From contig NC_021487.1 in NCBI RefSeq assembly GCF_000427095.1, positions 1,052,430 through 1,116,429 of the forward strand: a stretch of DNA of 64,000 bases, read 5' to 3'. The translations under genes and the position numbers were made by a program. The notes under the pieces were generated by a model. It was given only the letters and a program-made list of their open reading frames with translations. It made no database searches and was not told the origin of the DNA. This DNA comes from Chthonomonas calidirosea T49. Its GTDB lineage: Bacteria; Armatimonadota; Chthonomonadetes; Chthonomonadales; Chthonomonadaceae. Each line of letters opens with the position of its first letter. Positions within the stretch are counted from its first letter, which is position 1. Below, one piece after another: positions 44,028-53,174 of the stretch.

Positions 44028-46316
44028 ATGCAGAGTGACTGGCCCATTCTCTCTCGCTACGACCACGAACACACAAAAGCCATCGCCATGCCTGTCGGCG
44101 GCATCGGCACCGGGTTCTTTGCCCTTGGCGGCCGTGGGCAGCTGACCGAATGGCAGCTGATGAGCCGCCCCAACCGCGGTTGGCGCCCACCCTACGCCCA
44201 TCTGCTGCTCCGTACCCAACGCAACGTGGGAACAAAAGAGGAGATCAAATTGCGGGTGCTTGAAGCGGCAAGCGATACCGATCTCGGCGCCGATTTCGGC
44301 GCTCCCGGCACGCTCATGGGGGTTGCTCGCTTTCCCCGAGCCCGTTTCGAAGCGGCTTATCCTTTCGGCCGTGTGATCTTGGAAGATAAAAGCGATGTGC
44401 CCGTGCGTGCCACCATCGAGGCTTTCAACCCCCTCATCCCTAACGACACGCCCAACTCTAGCCTTCCCTTTGGCCTTCTCACCATCACACTAACCAATAT
44501 GACCCCTCTACCTGTGCGTGCCACGCTCACCCTCCTAATGACCAACATCATTGGAACCGACGGCATGGTCTCCGATCTCAAAGACAACGTCACGGAAACC
44601 GCAGAGGTTGTGGGCTGGCACGGTATGAAGTTCTACAAAGCCCGGGAGCTACGCACAGCTCAAAATGGTACCATGGCTTTCCTCACCGACGCACAGGAGA
44701 TACATGTGGCGCGCCGTTGGCCTTTCCAGGGGAGTCCATGGAATGGAGAGGCTTTGGGCATTATCGACTCGCTCCTGCAAACCGGCTGGCTGCCCGATGC
44801 CGATCCAAACGCGCCCTGCCCACCATCGCCCAACGATACCTGGCATAGTTCCCTCACCATGATAGTGCCGCCCCTAGCGCCCAACAAAAGCCAAACGGTT
44901 CATCTCCTCATCGCATGGCATTTTCCCCTCCGCAACCTCCAAGAGGAGGGTTGGTGGTCGCCCGAAGCCGGCCAAGACCCCATTCAAACCAACTGGTATG
45001 CCACCCAATTTCAGGACGCGCTGGACGTGGCACGCCGTGTGATCCCACACCTGCCAGATTTACGCGAGAGAACCATCGCGTTCGTGAAGAGCGTTGTCGA
45101 GCATCCTGCACCTCATGCGCTACGTGAAGCCGCACTTTTCAACCTCACTCCCCTGCGCACCCATACCTGTTTTCGACTGGCCGATGGCACCTTCCTCGGC
45201 TGGGAGGGTTGTGCCGGCCAGAGCGGCTGCTGCATTGGCAGCTGCACACACGTTTGGAACTATGAGGTCGCAACCCTTAGCCTCTTTCCCGATCTCCATC
45301 GCAGCATGCTCGAATCGCATCTTAACTACGGGGTTGTGCAGGATGGAGGAGAGCGATTCCGCCTCTCCCTTCCCCTCATTAACCCAACCTGGTACGGTGC
45401 TGCTGCCGATGGGCAGATGGGGCTGATCGTGCGTGTCTACTCCCAATACCTGCACGACAAAGAGCGCGACGGTGAGGCTTGGTTGCGTAAGGTCTACCCT
45501 ACGGTGAAACGCATGCTGGCTTTTGCATGGCTCCCTGGAGGATGGGATGCGGATAAAGACGGCGTGATGGAAGGTGCCCAACATAACACCTACGACGTAG
45601 AGTTTTTCGGCCCGAACCCACTCTGCACCGGTTGGTATCTGGCTGCCTTAGAGGCCACAGCGCGCATGGCGGAGATCGTCGGTGATACCGATTTTGCCCA
45701 CACTTGCCGAGAGCTGCGCAAAAAGGGTGCCTACTGGGTGGACAACAACCTCTACAATGGCCAATACTACCAGCAGAAGATCGCAACGCCGCCATCACAG
45801 CCAGCCCCTATGACTGCCGTCACCGGCGAGTATCGCAACCCCCACCCTCAGTTTCAACTCGGCGCTGGCTGCCTAATTGACCAGCTTGTGGGTCAATACC
45901 GTGCAAACCGTTGCGGACTAGGAGACCTGTTGGATCGCTACCATATACGTCAAGCTCTCGCCTCCATTTTTCGGTACAACCATCATGAGAGTCTGCGGGA
46001 TCACTACAACAACATGCGCACCTTCGCCACTCCCGAGGAAGCCGGAACCGTTATCTGCTCCTATCCCTTAGGCAATCGGCCGGAACGTCCCTTCCCCTAT
46101 TTTGGTGAGTGTATGACGGGCTTTGAGTATCAGTTTGCCGTTCTGCTTCTCGACTATGGAATGCGCGATGAGGCGGTACGGGTTGTCGAGGCGGTGCGCA
46201 ATCGGCATGACGGCAAAAAGCGCAACCCCTTTAACGAGCCAGAGTGCGGCAGCTACTATGCCCGCAGCATGGCCGCCTGGGCGCTTTTAAGTGCTTGGGA
46301 GCAGTCAACTAAATAG
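44028..46316 (+). CDS. GH116 beta-glucosidase
   Basis: A 762-residue GH116 enzyme, the family of bile-acid beta-glucosidase GBA2 and bacterial beta-glucosidase/xylosidases. The N-terminal domain begins AIAMPVGGIGTGFFALGG. The catalytic (alpha/alpha)6 domain shows GWEGCAGQSGCCIGSCTHVW, where E393 fits the nucleophile, and AQHNTYDVEFFGPN, where D523 fits the acid/base. There is no signal peptide, so it would act on imported beta-glucosides. It follows the putative GHL15 gene by 2 bases, suggesting outer breakdown by the first and inner hydrolysis by this enzyme. Confidence 0.92.
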   Translation: MQSDWPILSRYDHEHTKAIAMPVGGIGTGFFALGGRGQLTEWQLMSRPNRGWRPPYAHLLLRTQRNVGTKEEIKLRVLEAASDTDLGADFGAPGTLMGVARFPRARFEAAYPFGRVILEDKSDVPVRATIEAFNPLIPNDTPNSSLPFGLLTITLTNMTPLPVRATLTLLMTNIIGTDGMVSDLKDNVTETAEVVGWHGMKFYKARELRTAQNGTMAFLTDAQEIHVARRWPFQGSPWNGEALGIIDSLLQTGWLPDADPNAPCPPSPNDTWHSSLTMIVPPLAPNKSQTVHLLIAWHFPLRNLQEEGWWSPEAGQDPIQTNWYATQFQDALDVARRVIPHLPDLRERTIAFVKSVVEHPAPHALREAALFNLTPLRTHTCFRLADGTFLGWEGCAGQSGCCIGSCTHVWNYEVATLSLFPDLHRSMLESHLNYGVVQDGGERFRLSLPLINPTWYGAAADGQMGLIVRVYSQYLHDKERDGEAWLRKVYPTVKRMLAFAWLPGGWDADKDGVMEGAQHNTYDVEFFGPNPLCTGWYLAALEATARMAEIVGDTDFAHTCRELRKKGAYWVDNNLYNGQYYQQKIATPPSQPAPMTAVTGEYRNPHPQFQLGAGCLIDQLVGQYRANRCGLGDLLDRYHIRQALASIFRYNHHESLRDHYNNMRTFATPEEAGTVICSYPLGNRPERPFPYFGECMTGFEYQFAVLLLDYGMRDEAVRVVEAVRNRHDGKKRNPFNEPECGSYYARSMAAWALLSAWEQSTK

Positions 46317-46385
46317 GCGCAAGCGACTATTGAATGCCCTCAAAAACGTGGAGACTTAATGCCGCTCCAATACGAAGAGACGCGG

Positions 46386-47978
46386 TCAGCTCATTTTGTT
46401 GATGAGCACGGTATCGTGCCGTTCGCTCTCAACCGGTTCCGGATAGTCCAAAACATAGTGCAAACCTCGACTCTCATGCCGTCGCAAGGCCGATTCGACA
46501 ATCAACCACCCTACCTGCACCACATTACGCGCCTCCCACTGTTCAACGGTGGAGGGTCTATCCGCTCCAAAACGCTCTAGCGCTGCTGCGAGCGCCTCGC
46601 GCGCTTGCAGGAGACCCGCGGTAGTGCGCACGATGCCGACGTTGCGCTGCATAAGCCGTTTGCACTGGCGAACCACCTCCTTATCGGCTTCAGCATCTCC
46701 TGTACTTACTTTGGCCGGTTCTGCTAGCCATCGGAACGACCTCTCCTCTTCAGAGAGCGGCTCGGAAGCGCAGCGCAGCGTATGCTCGGCAGCGCGATAG
46801 CCGAACACCATGGCCTCTAATAGCGAATTAGAAGCCAACCGGTTGGCGCCGTGCACTCCTGTACAAGCCACCTCACCTGCCGCATAGAGTCGCGCAATCG
46901 GCGTGGCTCCATACAGATCGGTTACAACCCCACCGCACTGATAGTGTTGAGCCGGCGCGATGGGAATGAGATCGCGGGTGATGTCAATACCTACCTCCAA
47001 ACAACGCGCATAGATGGTTGGGAAGTGATGTTTGAGCTTCTCTTCGGGAATGTGCGTGGCGTCGAGGTAGACACAGTCCACTTCACGCCGCTGCATCTCG
47101 CTGACAATGGCCCTCGCAACCACGTCACGGGGAGCCAACTCTTTGAGAGGATGATACCGCTCCATAAACGTCTCCCCATCCTTATGGCAAAGCCGTCCGC
47201 CTTCTCCCCGCAACGCTTCCGTAATGAGAAAAGCACGCGCCTTAGGGTGGTACAACGTAGTGGGATGAAACTGGATGAACTCCATATTTGCTATCGGGAC
47301 GCCGGCTCGCCAGGCCATCGCCACGCCATCCCCAGTTGCGACTGACGGGTTGGTGGTGTGTTCGTAAACCTGTCCACAACCTCCAGTCGCCAGCAGGGTG
47401 GCACGTGTCCGAAAAGCCACATAGTCTCCCGTCTGCTCCTCCAGAGCGAGCACTCCAACGCACACGTTGGCATGGCCAATAGACCTTACCAACAGCTCGC
47501 AGGCAAAGTAGTGTTCAAGTATCTCCACCGATGGCGCGTTGCGCACGGCCTCCAACAACGTCCGTTCGCACTCCCATCCGGTGTAGTCCGCCGTGTGAAC
47601 GATGCGGTTTCGCGAATGCCCCCCTTCGCGTCCTAGAGAGAGCACCTCCTCGCCGCTCGGCCCGATCTCGGTATTGAAGTGCGCCCCCAACCGAATGAGG
47701 TCACGAATGCGCTCCGGCCCCTCACACACTAAAATCTCCACGGCATCGGGATGGCAGAGACCGGCTCCAGCCACCAATGTGTCCTGCAGGTGTAGCTCCA
47801 GCGAATCGTCCTCACCCAACGCGCCTGCAATGCCGCCCTGCGCCCAACTGCTATTGGCGTCGGTGCGCGATCGCTTTGTGAGCACGGTGACGTGTCCATG
47901 TGGTGCCAATCGCAAAGCGTAGGTCAAACCGGCCAAGCCGCTGCCGATCACCAAGTAATCCGTATCAAGAACCTTCAT
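46386..47978 (-). CDS. nadB: L-aspartate oxidase
   Basis: Oxidises L-aspartate to iminoaspartate with FAD in NAD synthesis. The 530-residue chain has the FAD-binding DYLVIGSGLAGLTYALRL, NSSWAQGGIAGALGEDDS, the GREGGHSRNRIVHTAD active-site stretch, ATGGCGQVYEHTTNP, AQHYQCGGVVTDLYG and GVHGANRLASNSLLEAMVFG, plus the C-terminal helical domain. AGGAGAGAGG precedes the ATG. It lies downstream of hemC on the same strand (79-base gap). nadA and nadC are not in the window. Confidence 0.96.
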   Translation of the reverse strand: MKVLDTDYLVIGSGLAGLTYALRLAPHGHVTVLTKRSRTDANSSWAQGGIAGALGEDDSLELHLQDTLVAGAGLCHPDAVEILVCEGPERIRDLIRLGAHFNTEIGPSGEEVLSLGREGGHSRNRIVHTADYTGWECERTLLEAVRNAPSVEILEHYFACELLVRSIGHANVCVGVLALEEQTGDYVAFRTRATLLATGGCGQVYEHTTNPSVATGDGVAMAWRAGVPIANMEFIQFHPTTLYHPKARAFLITEALRGEGGRLCHKDGETFMERYHPLKELAPRDVVARAIVSEMQRREVDCVYLDATHIPEEKLKHHFPTIYARCLEVGIDITRDLIPIAPAQHYQCGGVVTDLYGATPIARLYAAGEVACTGVHGANRLASNSLLEAMVFGYRAAEHTLRCASEPLSEEERSFRWLAEPAKVSTGDAEADKEVVRQCKRLMQRNVGIVRTTAGLLQAREALAAALERFGADRPSTVEQWEARNVVQVGWLIVESALRRHESRGLHYVLDYPEPVESERHDTVLINKMS

Positions 47979-48057
47979 CGTCCTCTCTCCTAAAATCCCA
48001 CGGCCCCGACATCTTTGGAATGGGGCACCTTCTTATAGCCCCTTTGCGCTTTTTGAA

Positions 48058-48996
48058 TCAGCGGTGGGCTTCGATCAACACCTTCGCCCCGCGTTCGAGC
48101 ATCCGCCGAGCCAACGTTGCTCCCACCTCTCTAGCACGAGAGCGAAGCCCGGTGTAAGTGTCAAACAGTCGTTGCCGTCCATCCGGGCTTACCACAACCG
48201 CCTCAAGTACAACGGCACTAGGGCCCTCCAGAGAAGCTAAGGCCCCTATCGGCACCGTGCAGCCTCCGCCCAAAGCCGCCTGGAAACTCCGCTCCGCCTC
48301 CAGAGTGCAAGCCGAGTCCGTGCAGTGCAGCGCGGAGAAAAGGGCTCTAAGGTCTTCTCTATCTTCTCTTGCCTCTATAGCCAAAGCCCCCTGTCCAGGC
48401 GCTGGGAGACAAACCTCTTTGGGGAGGATCTGCGTGATCCGTCCTTCCCACTCCGCCCCCAGCCGATGGAGACCGGCATAGGCCAGCACGAGAGCATCGC
48501 ACTGCCCCTCTTTCAATTTACGCAAGCGCGTATCGAGATTGCCGCGAAGCTCAACAAACCGCAGGTCAGGCCGAACCGAGGCTATCTGTGCTCGCCGTCG
48601 CAGACTGCTCGTGCCGATAACGGCCTGTGCCGGCAGCTGCTCCAAACTGCGCGCCTCGCGCGCGATCAGAACATCGTAGGGGACTTCACGGGGAGGAATG
48701 CAGATAATGGAAAGGCCGTTCGGAAGCTCCGACGGCAGGTCTTTGGCGCTGTGAACGCCCACGTCAATGGTGCCCTGCAGCAGCGCCTCCTCTATCTCCT
48801 TTACAAACATCCCCTTTGTGCCGACCGCAGTGAAAGGCCGGTCGCGCTGCTTATCGCCGGTGGTTTCAATGACAACCAGCTCTACCTCGATCTGAGGATA
48901 GAGCCGTTGGAACCTATGCGCTACCCACTGAGTTTGGGTTCGTGCTAAAAGGCTGCCACGGGTGCCAAAACGTACCTTTTGAATGGGCGTTTCCAC
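48058..48996 (-). CDS. hemC: Hydroxymethylbilane synthase (porphobilinogen deaminase)
   Basis: Joins four porphobilinogen units into hydroxymethylbilane in haem synthesis. The 312-residue chain starts with VRFGTRGSLLARTQTQWVA, has GMFVKEIEEALLQGTIDVGV, HSAKDLPSELPNGLSI, GTSSLRRRAQI and RGNLDTRLRKL, and the dipyrromethane-cofactor Cys in ALGGGCTVPIGA. The start is GTG at 48996 with AGGTGG upstream at a rather long distance. It follows the M42 peptidase by 62 bases and precedes nadB. hemD and hemB are not in view. Confidence 0.96.
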   Translation of the reverse strand: METPIQKVRFGTRGSLLARTQTQWVAHRFQRLYPQIEVELVVIETTGDKQRDRPFTAVGTKGMFVKEIEEALLQGTIDVGVHSAKDLPSELPNGLSIICIPPREVPYDVLIAREARSLEQLPAQAVIGTSSLRRRAQIASVRPDLRFVELRGNLDTRLRKLKEGQCDALVLAYAGLHRLGAEWEGRITQILPKEVCLPAPGQGALAIEAREDREDLRALFSALHCTDSACTLEAERSFQAALGGGCTVPIGALASLEGPSAVVLEAVVVSPDGRQRLFDTYTGLRSRAREVGATLARRMLERGAKVLIEAHR

Positions 48997-49058
48997 AGGG
49001 ATCGATCCACCTTACCTTTTTCTACGTATCATGCCGTTTAGAAGCTTCGGATGATCGC

Positions 49059-50129
49059 TTAACCGCTCAACTCATCACGATAGTCGTAGTGGCGTGTATG
49101 CGCTTCCTCAAGGTAGGCGGCAAGCAGATTGATGGCGCCCTGAATGTCCTCCACATGCGCCATCTCGTTCACGGTGTGAACATAGCGCACCGGAACCGAG
49201 AGCGTAAAGGAAGGCACTCCGCCTCGGCTACGCTGTATGCCGCCCGCATCCGTGCCCCCTCTTGGCAGCATTTCGAGCTGATACTTAATCTGCCGCTGTT
49301 CCGCCACATCGCGAAAATGGCGCACGAGTTTAGGATGACAGATCAGAGAGGAGTCGACGATCTTGATGGCAACCCCCTCGCCCAAACGGGTAACTTGCTC
49401 CGATTCGGGAGCGCCCGGGAAATCAACGGCCAGCGTAACATCCAAGGCGATCCCAATATTCGGCTCTAAGGCGAAAGCCGCTGTGGTGGCCCCTCGCAAG
49501 CCCACCTCCTCTTGGGTGGTAGCCACAGCGAAGATATGGGCGGGCACGCGTCTCTCTAGTTTCCGCAGAGCCTCGATCATCACAAAAACCATAAGGCGGT
49601 CGTCGAGTGTTTTGCTTACCACCGTATCGCCCACACGCTCGCACGTGCGATCCATCGTCACCATATCGCCGATCTCCACCAGCTCCTTCACCTTCTCGCC
49701 CGGCAACCCCAGATCAACAAACATGTCCTCTATTTTCAGAGCTTTGTTGCTCTCTTCCGGCGTCTGTAGGTGCGGCGGCTTGGTGCCTGGCATCAGCACC
49801 CCAGGCAATCGCTGTCCCGAACGCGAATGCACGAACACCCGCTGCGACACCAAATTACGAGGGTCCCAGCCGCCAACGGGCAGAAGCTTCAGGAAGCCAC
49901 GACTATCAATATGCTTGACCATGAAGCCTATTTCATCCATATGCGCCGCGATCATCACGCGCGGCCCCCCCTCCTCGCCGCGCCTATGGCCGATAAGATT
50001 GCCCATGGCATCCACCTCGAGAGCGTCTACTAAGGGGCGAAGGGCTTCCGCTACCACCCGACGAATCGGCTCTTCCCGACTAGGAATCCCCGGCGTTTCA
50101 CACAGTGTTTTTAGCAGTTCGAAATCCAA
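49059..50129 (-). CDS. M42-family metalloaminopeptidase
   Basis: A 356-residue cytosolic M42 aminopeptidase (FrvX/PepA/glutamyl-aminopeptidase group), forming large dodecamers that trim peptides. Metal and catalytic residues are visible: MIAAHMDEIGFM (His, Asp), KTLDDRLMVFVMI (bridging Asp), ATTQEEVGLRGA (general base Glu and ligand Glu), IALDVTLAVD (Asp) and VRYVHTVNEM (His). The start is a TTG at 50129, with GGGAGGG eight bases upstream. It is the first gene of the hemC-nadB run; functional relation to these is not evident. Confidence 0.93.
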   Translation of the reverse strand: MDFELLKTLCETPGIPSREEPIRRVVAEALRPLVDALEVDAMGNLIGHRRGEEGGPRVMIAAHMDEIGFMVKHIDSRGFLKLLPVGGWDPRNLVSQRVFVHSRSGQRLPGVLMPGTKPPHLQTPEESNKALKIEDMFVDLGLPGEKVKELVEIGDMVTMDRTCERVGDTVVSKTLDDRLMVFVMIEALRKLERRVPAHIFAVATTQEEVGLRGATTAAFALEPNIGIALDVTLAVDFPGAPESEQVTRLGEGVAIKIVDSSLICHPKLVRHFRDVAEQRQIKYQLEMLPRGGTDAGGIQRSRGGVPSFTLSVPVRYVHTVNEMAHVEDIQGAINLLAAYLEEAHTRHYDYRDELSG

Positions 50130-50274
50130 CCGCTTTTCCCTCCCTTTCTTCGAAAATTAGAACTATAGTACCCGCATTCAACCGATGTGCCCTATAGTTT
50201 GCCCTCCAAGACACCGATAATAGAGGGGAAAGCCATCTCTGGCCTGAATCCTCCCACGGAGGCGATCCCATTCG

Positions 50275-51738
50275 ATGCTCATTAGAGAGTATGAAGCGAA
50301 CTCCCTAAAGGAGTGTCTCACCCAGATACGCAACGAGCTTGGCCCAGAAGCCATCATTTTGGACACCCGTAAAGCGCGCAAAGGAGGGCTACTCGGCATC
50401 GGCGCCCGCGAGATCGTTCGCGTCGTGGCCGCCACCGGCCTCGTTCCTCGTGAAGAGGTCGAAGCAAAATCCCTTTCGACTGGCGCCTCAAAAGAGGAGG
50501 GCCGCCCTAAAGAATCCGCCGGCGCTACTTCGGCGGCTGCCGCCCGTGCCTATCGCACTATCGCCGCCGTAGCCAACAACAGCACAGAACAACGCTCCGC
50601 GTCCAACCGCTCAGCAAGCGCCACCAAAACACGCCCTTCCCCAAGCATCTCCAGCTCTCACGAAGAGGAGTATCTTCCCTCTTCTACGTCGAAAGCTCGC
50701 CGTACCACCCCTGCAACCAACAGCCATCCTGTAGAGCCCGCAGCAGAGCCCACCCCCACAACGAACGGGGCAAAGAAGCCCTCTGTTTCCTCCATGCAAC
50801 GTATTGGCGAGCTAGAGCAGGCCCTAGCGGAGATACGTGAGGCCTTAGATACCCTACAGCAACAACAGCAGCTCGCGCAGGAGCAGACGGTCACCGCGGT
50901 TGTCTCCGCGCTCGCCCCCGTTGTTGCCCCCTCCGCGCCGCCTCCCCTTGTATTGCCGGCCTGCCCCGAACTCTACAAGAGGCTCTTAGAAATTGGAGTA
51001 GACGAGGCTTTAGCTCGCGACCTTGTGGAAAATCTGCCCGACGTAAGCCGCTGGAGCGAACAAGCGCGGCTGCCCATGGCACTTTCCGCCCTTTCGGACC
51101 TCATTGCGCGGCGCATTCCCATCGCCGCTCCCCTTTCCCCCACGCCAGGCCAACTGACGACAGTGGTCTTTATTGGGCCAACCGGCGTGGGCAAAACGAC
51201 CACCATTGCCAAACTGGCGGCGCGTTTTGCCCTGCTTGAACACAAGCGAGTCGCCTTGCTCACGGTAGACACCTATCGCATCGCCGCCGTCGAGCAGCTA
51301 AAAACCTATGGACAGATCATGGACATTCCCGTGCGCGTGGCCTATGATCAGAGCGAAGCCGTCGCCGCCGTACGCGAGTGTGCTGATTACGACCTCCTGC
51401 TAATTGATACAGCCGGACGGAGCCAAAAAAACACCATGCAGGTAGGAGAACTCAAGAGCCTCATCGATCGCCTAAACACCAAAAGCTATCTCGTTCTCTC
51501 TGCCTGCATGAAAGAGCGCGACATGCTAGAAGCGGTGGAGCGCTTCTCTAAAGCGCGTGTGGATAACCTCATCTTCACTAAGCTGGATGAGACCGACAGC
51601 CGCGGCTCTCTGCTCAACGTGCTCGACAAAACCGGTGTGCCCCTCGCTTATATCACCACAGGCCAAAAGGTACCAGAAGATATCGAGGTTGCTGACGGGC
51701 GACGTTTTGCGCATCTTCTCCTCGAAGAGGGCCGTTAA
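50275..51738 (+). CDS. flhF: FlhF-type SRP GTPase
   Basis: A 487-residue SRP-family GTPase of the FlhF type, which in flagellated bacteria places the first flagellar components at the pole. The N-terminal domain has YEANSLKECLTQIRNELGPE and ILDTRKARKGG, typical of FlhF; residues about 60-170 are a low-complexity Ser/Thr/Ala linker; the NG domain has the P-loop GPTGVGKTTTIAKLA, LLTVDTYRIAAVEQLKTYG, LLIDTAGRS and TKLDETDSRGSLLN. GGAGG lies upstream of the ATG. No flagellar gene (flhA, fleN, fliA) flanks it here, so the motility link is from family only. Confidence 0.9.
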   Translation: MLIREYEANSLKECLTQIRNELGPEAIILDTRKARKGGLLGIGAREIVRVVAATGLVPREEVEAKSLSTGASKEEGRPKESAGATSAAAARAYRTIAAVANNSTEQRSASNRSASATKTRPSPSISSSHEEEYLPSSTSKARRTTPATNSHPVEPAAEPTPTTNGAKKPSVSSMQRIGELEQALAEIREALDTLQQQQQLAQEQTVTAVVSALAPVVAPSAPPPLVLPACPELYKRLLEIGVDEALARDLVENLPDVSRWSEQARLPMALSALSDLIARRIPIAAPLSPTPGQLTTVVFIGPTGVGKTTTIAKLAARFALLEHKRVALLTVDTYRIAAVEQLKTYGQIMDIPVRVAYDQSEAVAAVRECADYDLLLIDTAGRSQKNTMQVGELKSLIDRLNTKSYLVLSACMKERDMLEAVERFSKARVDNLIFTKLDETDSRGSLLNVLDKTGVPLAYITTGQKVPEDIEVADGRRFAHLLLEEGR

Positions 51739-51772
51739 CGAACAAAAACTTCTTGCGAACTCCTTTCGATAA

Positions 51773-51809
51773 AGGGCCGTCGCGGTCATCGCGCCGGCCT
51801 CTCTTTTTG
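51773..51809 (+). terminator. Rho-independent terminator after flhF
   Basis: GGGCCG-T-CGCG pairs with CGCG-C-CGGCCT around loop GTCAT, followed by CTCTTTTTG. A GC-rich stem with a T-run ends the flhF transcript about 35 bases after its stop. Confidence 0.85.
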
Positions 51810-52010
51810 CTGTTGCAATCATGCCCCTAAGGATGCTTTTGCTGGCATCCGTGTAGGTTTTGAGCCTAGGTTCGTGGTATGATTTTTACGGAATGAAGAC
51901 AAAGAGGGCGCCAGTTCTGCCCAAAGAGGGAATTTGTGGGCGCCTTCCCAGAAAACCAAAGAAGGAAACCGTTGGAACCGTTAACTCGCAATGAAGGGGA
52001 AAATGCCTGC

Positions 52011-53159
52011 ATGGCCGGTGTGATACTACGGAATCTCACCAAAGTGTTCAACAAAGTGGTTGCCGTTAACAATGTGAATTTGGAAATTCGTGACAGTGAG
52101 TTTATGGTGCTCGTAGGCCCTTCCGGCTGTGGCAAGACGACCGCGCTGCGCATGATCGCCGGTTTAGAAGAGGCCACCTCCGGGGAGATCATCATTGGTG
52201 ACCGCGTGGTGAACGATGTGTCGCCCAAAGACCGCGACATCGCCATGGTCTTTCAAAACTACGCCCTTTATCCCCACATGAACGTCTACGATAACATGAG
52301 CTTTGGCCTCCGTTTAAAACGGGTGCCGACAAACCTGCCCTGGCCTTTCAATACGCGACGCGCCTTCAGCGAAGAGGAGATCGATCGGCGAGTGAACGAG
52401 GCGGCCGAAATGTTGGGGTTGAAACACCTCCTGCAACGCAAACCCAAAGAGCTTTCTGGAGGCCAGCGCCAGCGCGTTGCCTTAGGACGGGCCATTGTAC
52501 GCGAGCCCAAAGTGTTTTTGATGGATGAGCCGCTCTCTAACCTCGATGCGAAACTCCGCGTTCAAACGCGGGCGGAGCTTATTAAGCTGCATCGCCGCCT
52601 AGGCATCACCACGGTCTACGTAACGCACGACCAGGTGGAGGCGATGACCATGGGCGATCGTATCGCCGTGATGAATAACGGGGTTATCCAGCAGTGCGAC
52701 ACCCCCCTTAACCTCTATAACCATCCGGCGAACCTTTTCGTGGCGGGCTTCATCGGTTCGCCCGCAATGAACTTCGTTCCTGCCACCATCGTAGAACGCA
52801 ATGGAGAGCTGCTTGTGGACGCCGGCAGCTTCCAGGTAACGCTGCCCCCAGAACAGGCCCAAAAGGCGCGTAGCTACGTGGGCAAACGCTGTATTTGGGG
52901 CATTCGTCCTGAGGACATCTACGATAAAAGCCTGCCTGGGCTGGTTCAGCCAACCCCAGGCAACACCATTACCGTGGATGTAGATGTGGTAGAGCCGCTC
53001 GGTAGCGACATGGAGATGTACCTTAAAAGCAACGATATCTCCCTCATCGCGATGATTGATAGCGCCTCTAAGGCCAAAGTGGGTGGCAAGCTCGAAATCG
53101 TCTTCGACATGGCCAAGAGTCACCTCTTCGATCCGGAAACCGAGCAGGCTATCTACTAA
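52011..53159 (+). CDS. Carbohydrate ABC transporter ATPase (MsmX/UgpC/MalK type)
   Basis: A 382-residue ATPase energising CUT1-type sugar importers. Walker A is GPSGCGKTTALR, the Q-loop is in FQNYALYPHMNVYDNM, the signature is LSGGQRQRVALGRAIV, Walker B is VFLMDEPLSNLDA, the H-switch is VTHDQVEAMTMGDRI, and the last ~120 residues form the TOBE/OB regulatory domain (GIRPEDIYDK). The ATG at 52011 (MAGVILRNLTKVF) is the natural start; the longer frame from 51936 adds an unrelated extension. No permease or binding protein lies nearby, so it may serve several importers. Confidence 0.92.
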   Translation: MAGVILRNLTKVFNKVVAVNNVNLEIRDSEFMVLVGPSGCGKTTALRMIAGLEEATSGEIIIGDRVVNDVSPKDRDIAMVFQNYALYPHMNVYDNMSFGLRLKRVPTNLPWPFNTRRAFSEEEIDRRVNEAAEMLGLKHLLQRKPKELSGGQRQRVALGRAIVREPKVFLMDEPLSNLDAKLRVQTRAELIKLHRRLGITTVYVTHDQVEAMTMGDRIAVMNNGVIQQCDTPLNLYNHPANLFVAGFIGSPAMNFVPATIVERNGELLVDAGSFQVTLPPEQAQKARSYVGKRCIWGIRPEDIYDKSLPGLVQPTPGNTITVDVDVVEPLGSDMEMYLKSNDISLIAMIDSASKAKVGGKLEIVFDMAKSHLFDPETEQAIY

Positions 53160-53174
53160 ACATGAAAGGCCCTC

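Noticed and set aside
51831..51850. Hairpin GGATGC/GCATCC after flhF
   Set aside because: A short 6-bp stem without a T-run; the real terminator lies just upstream at 51773-51809.
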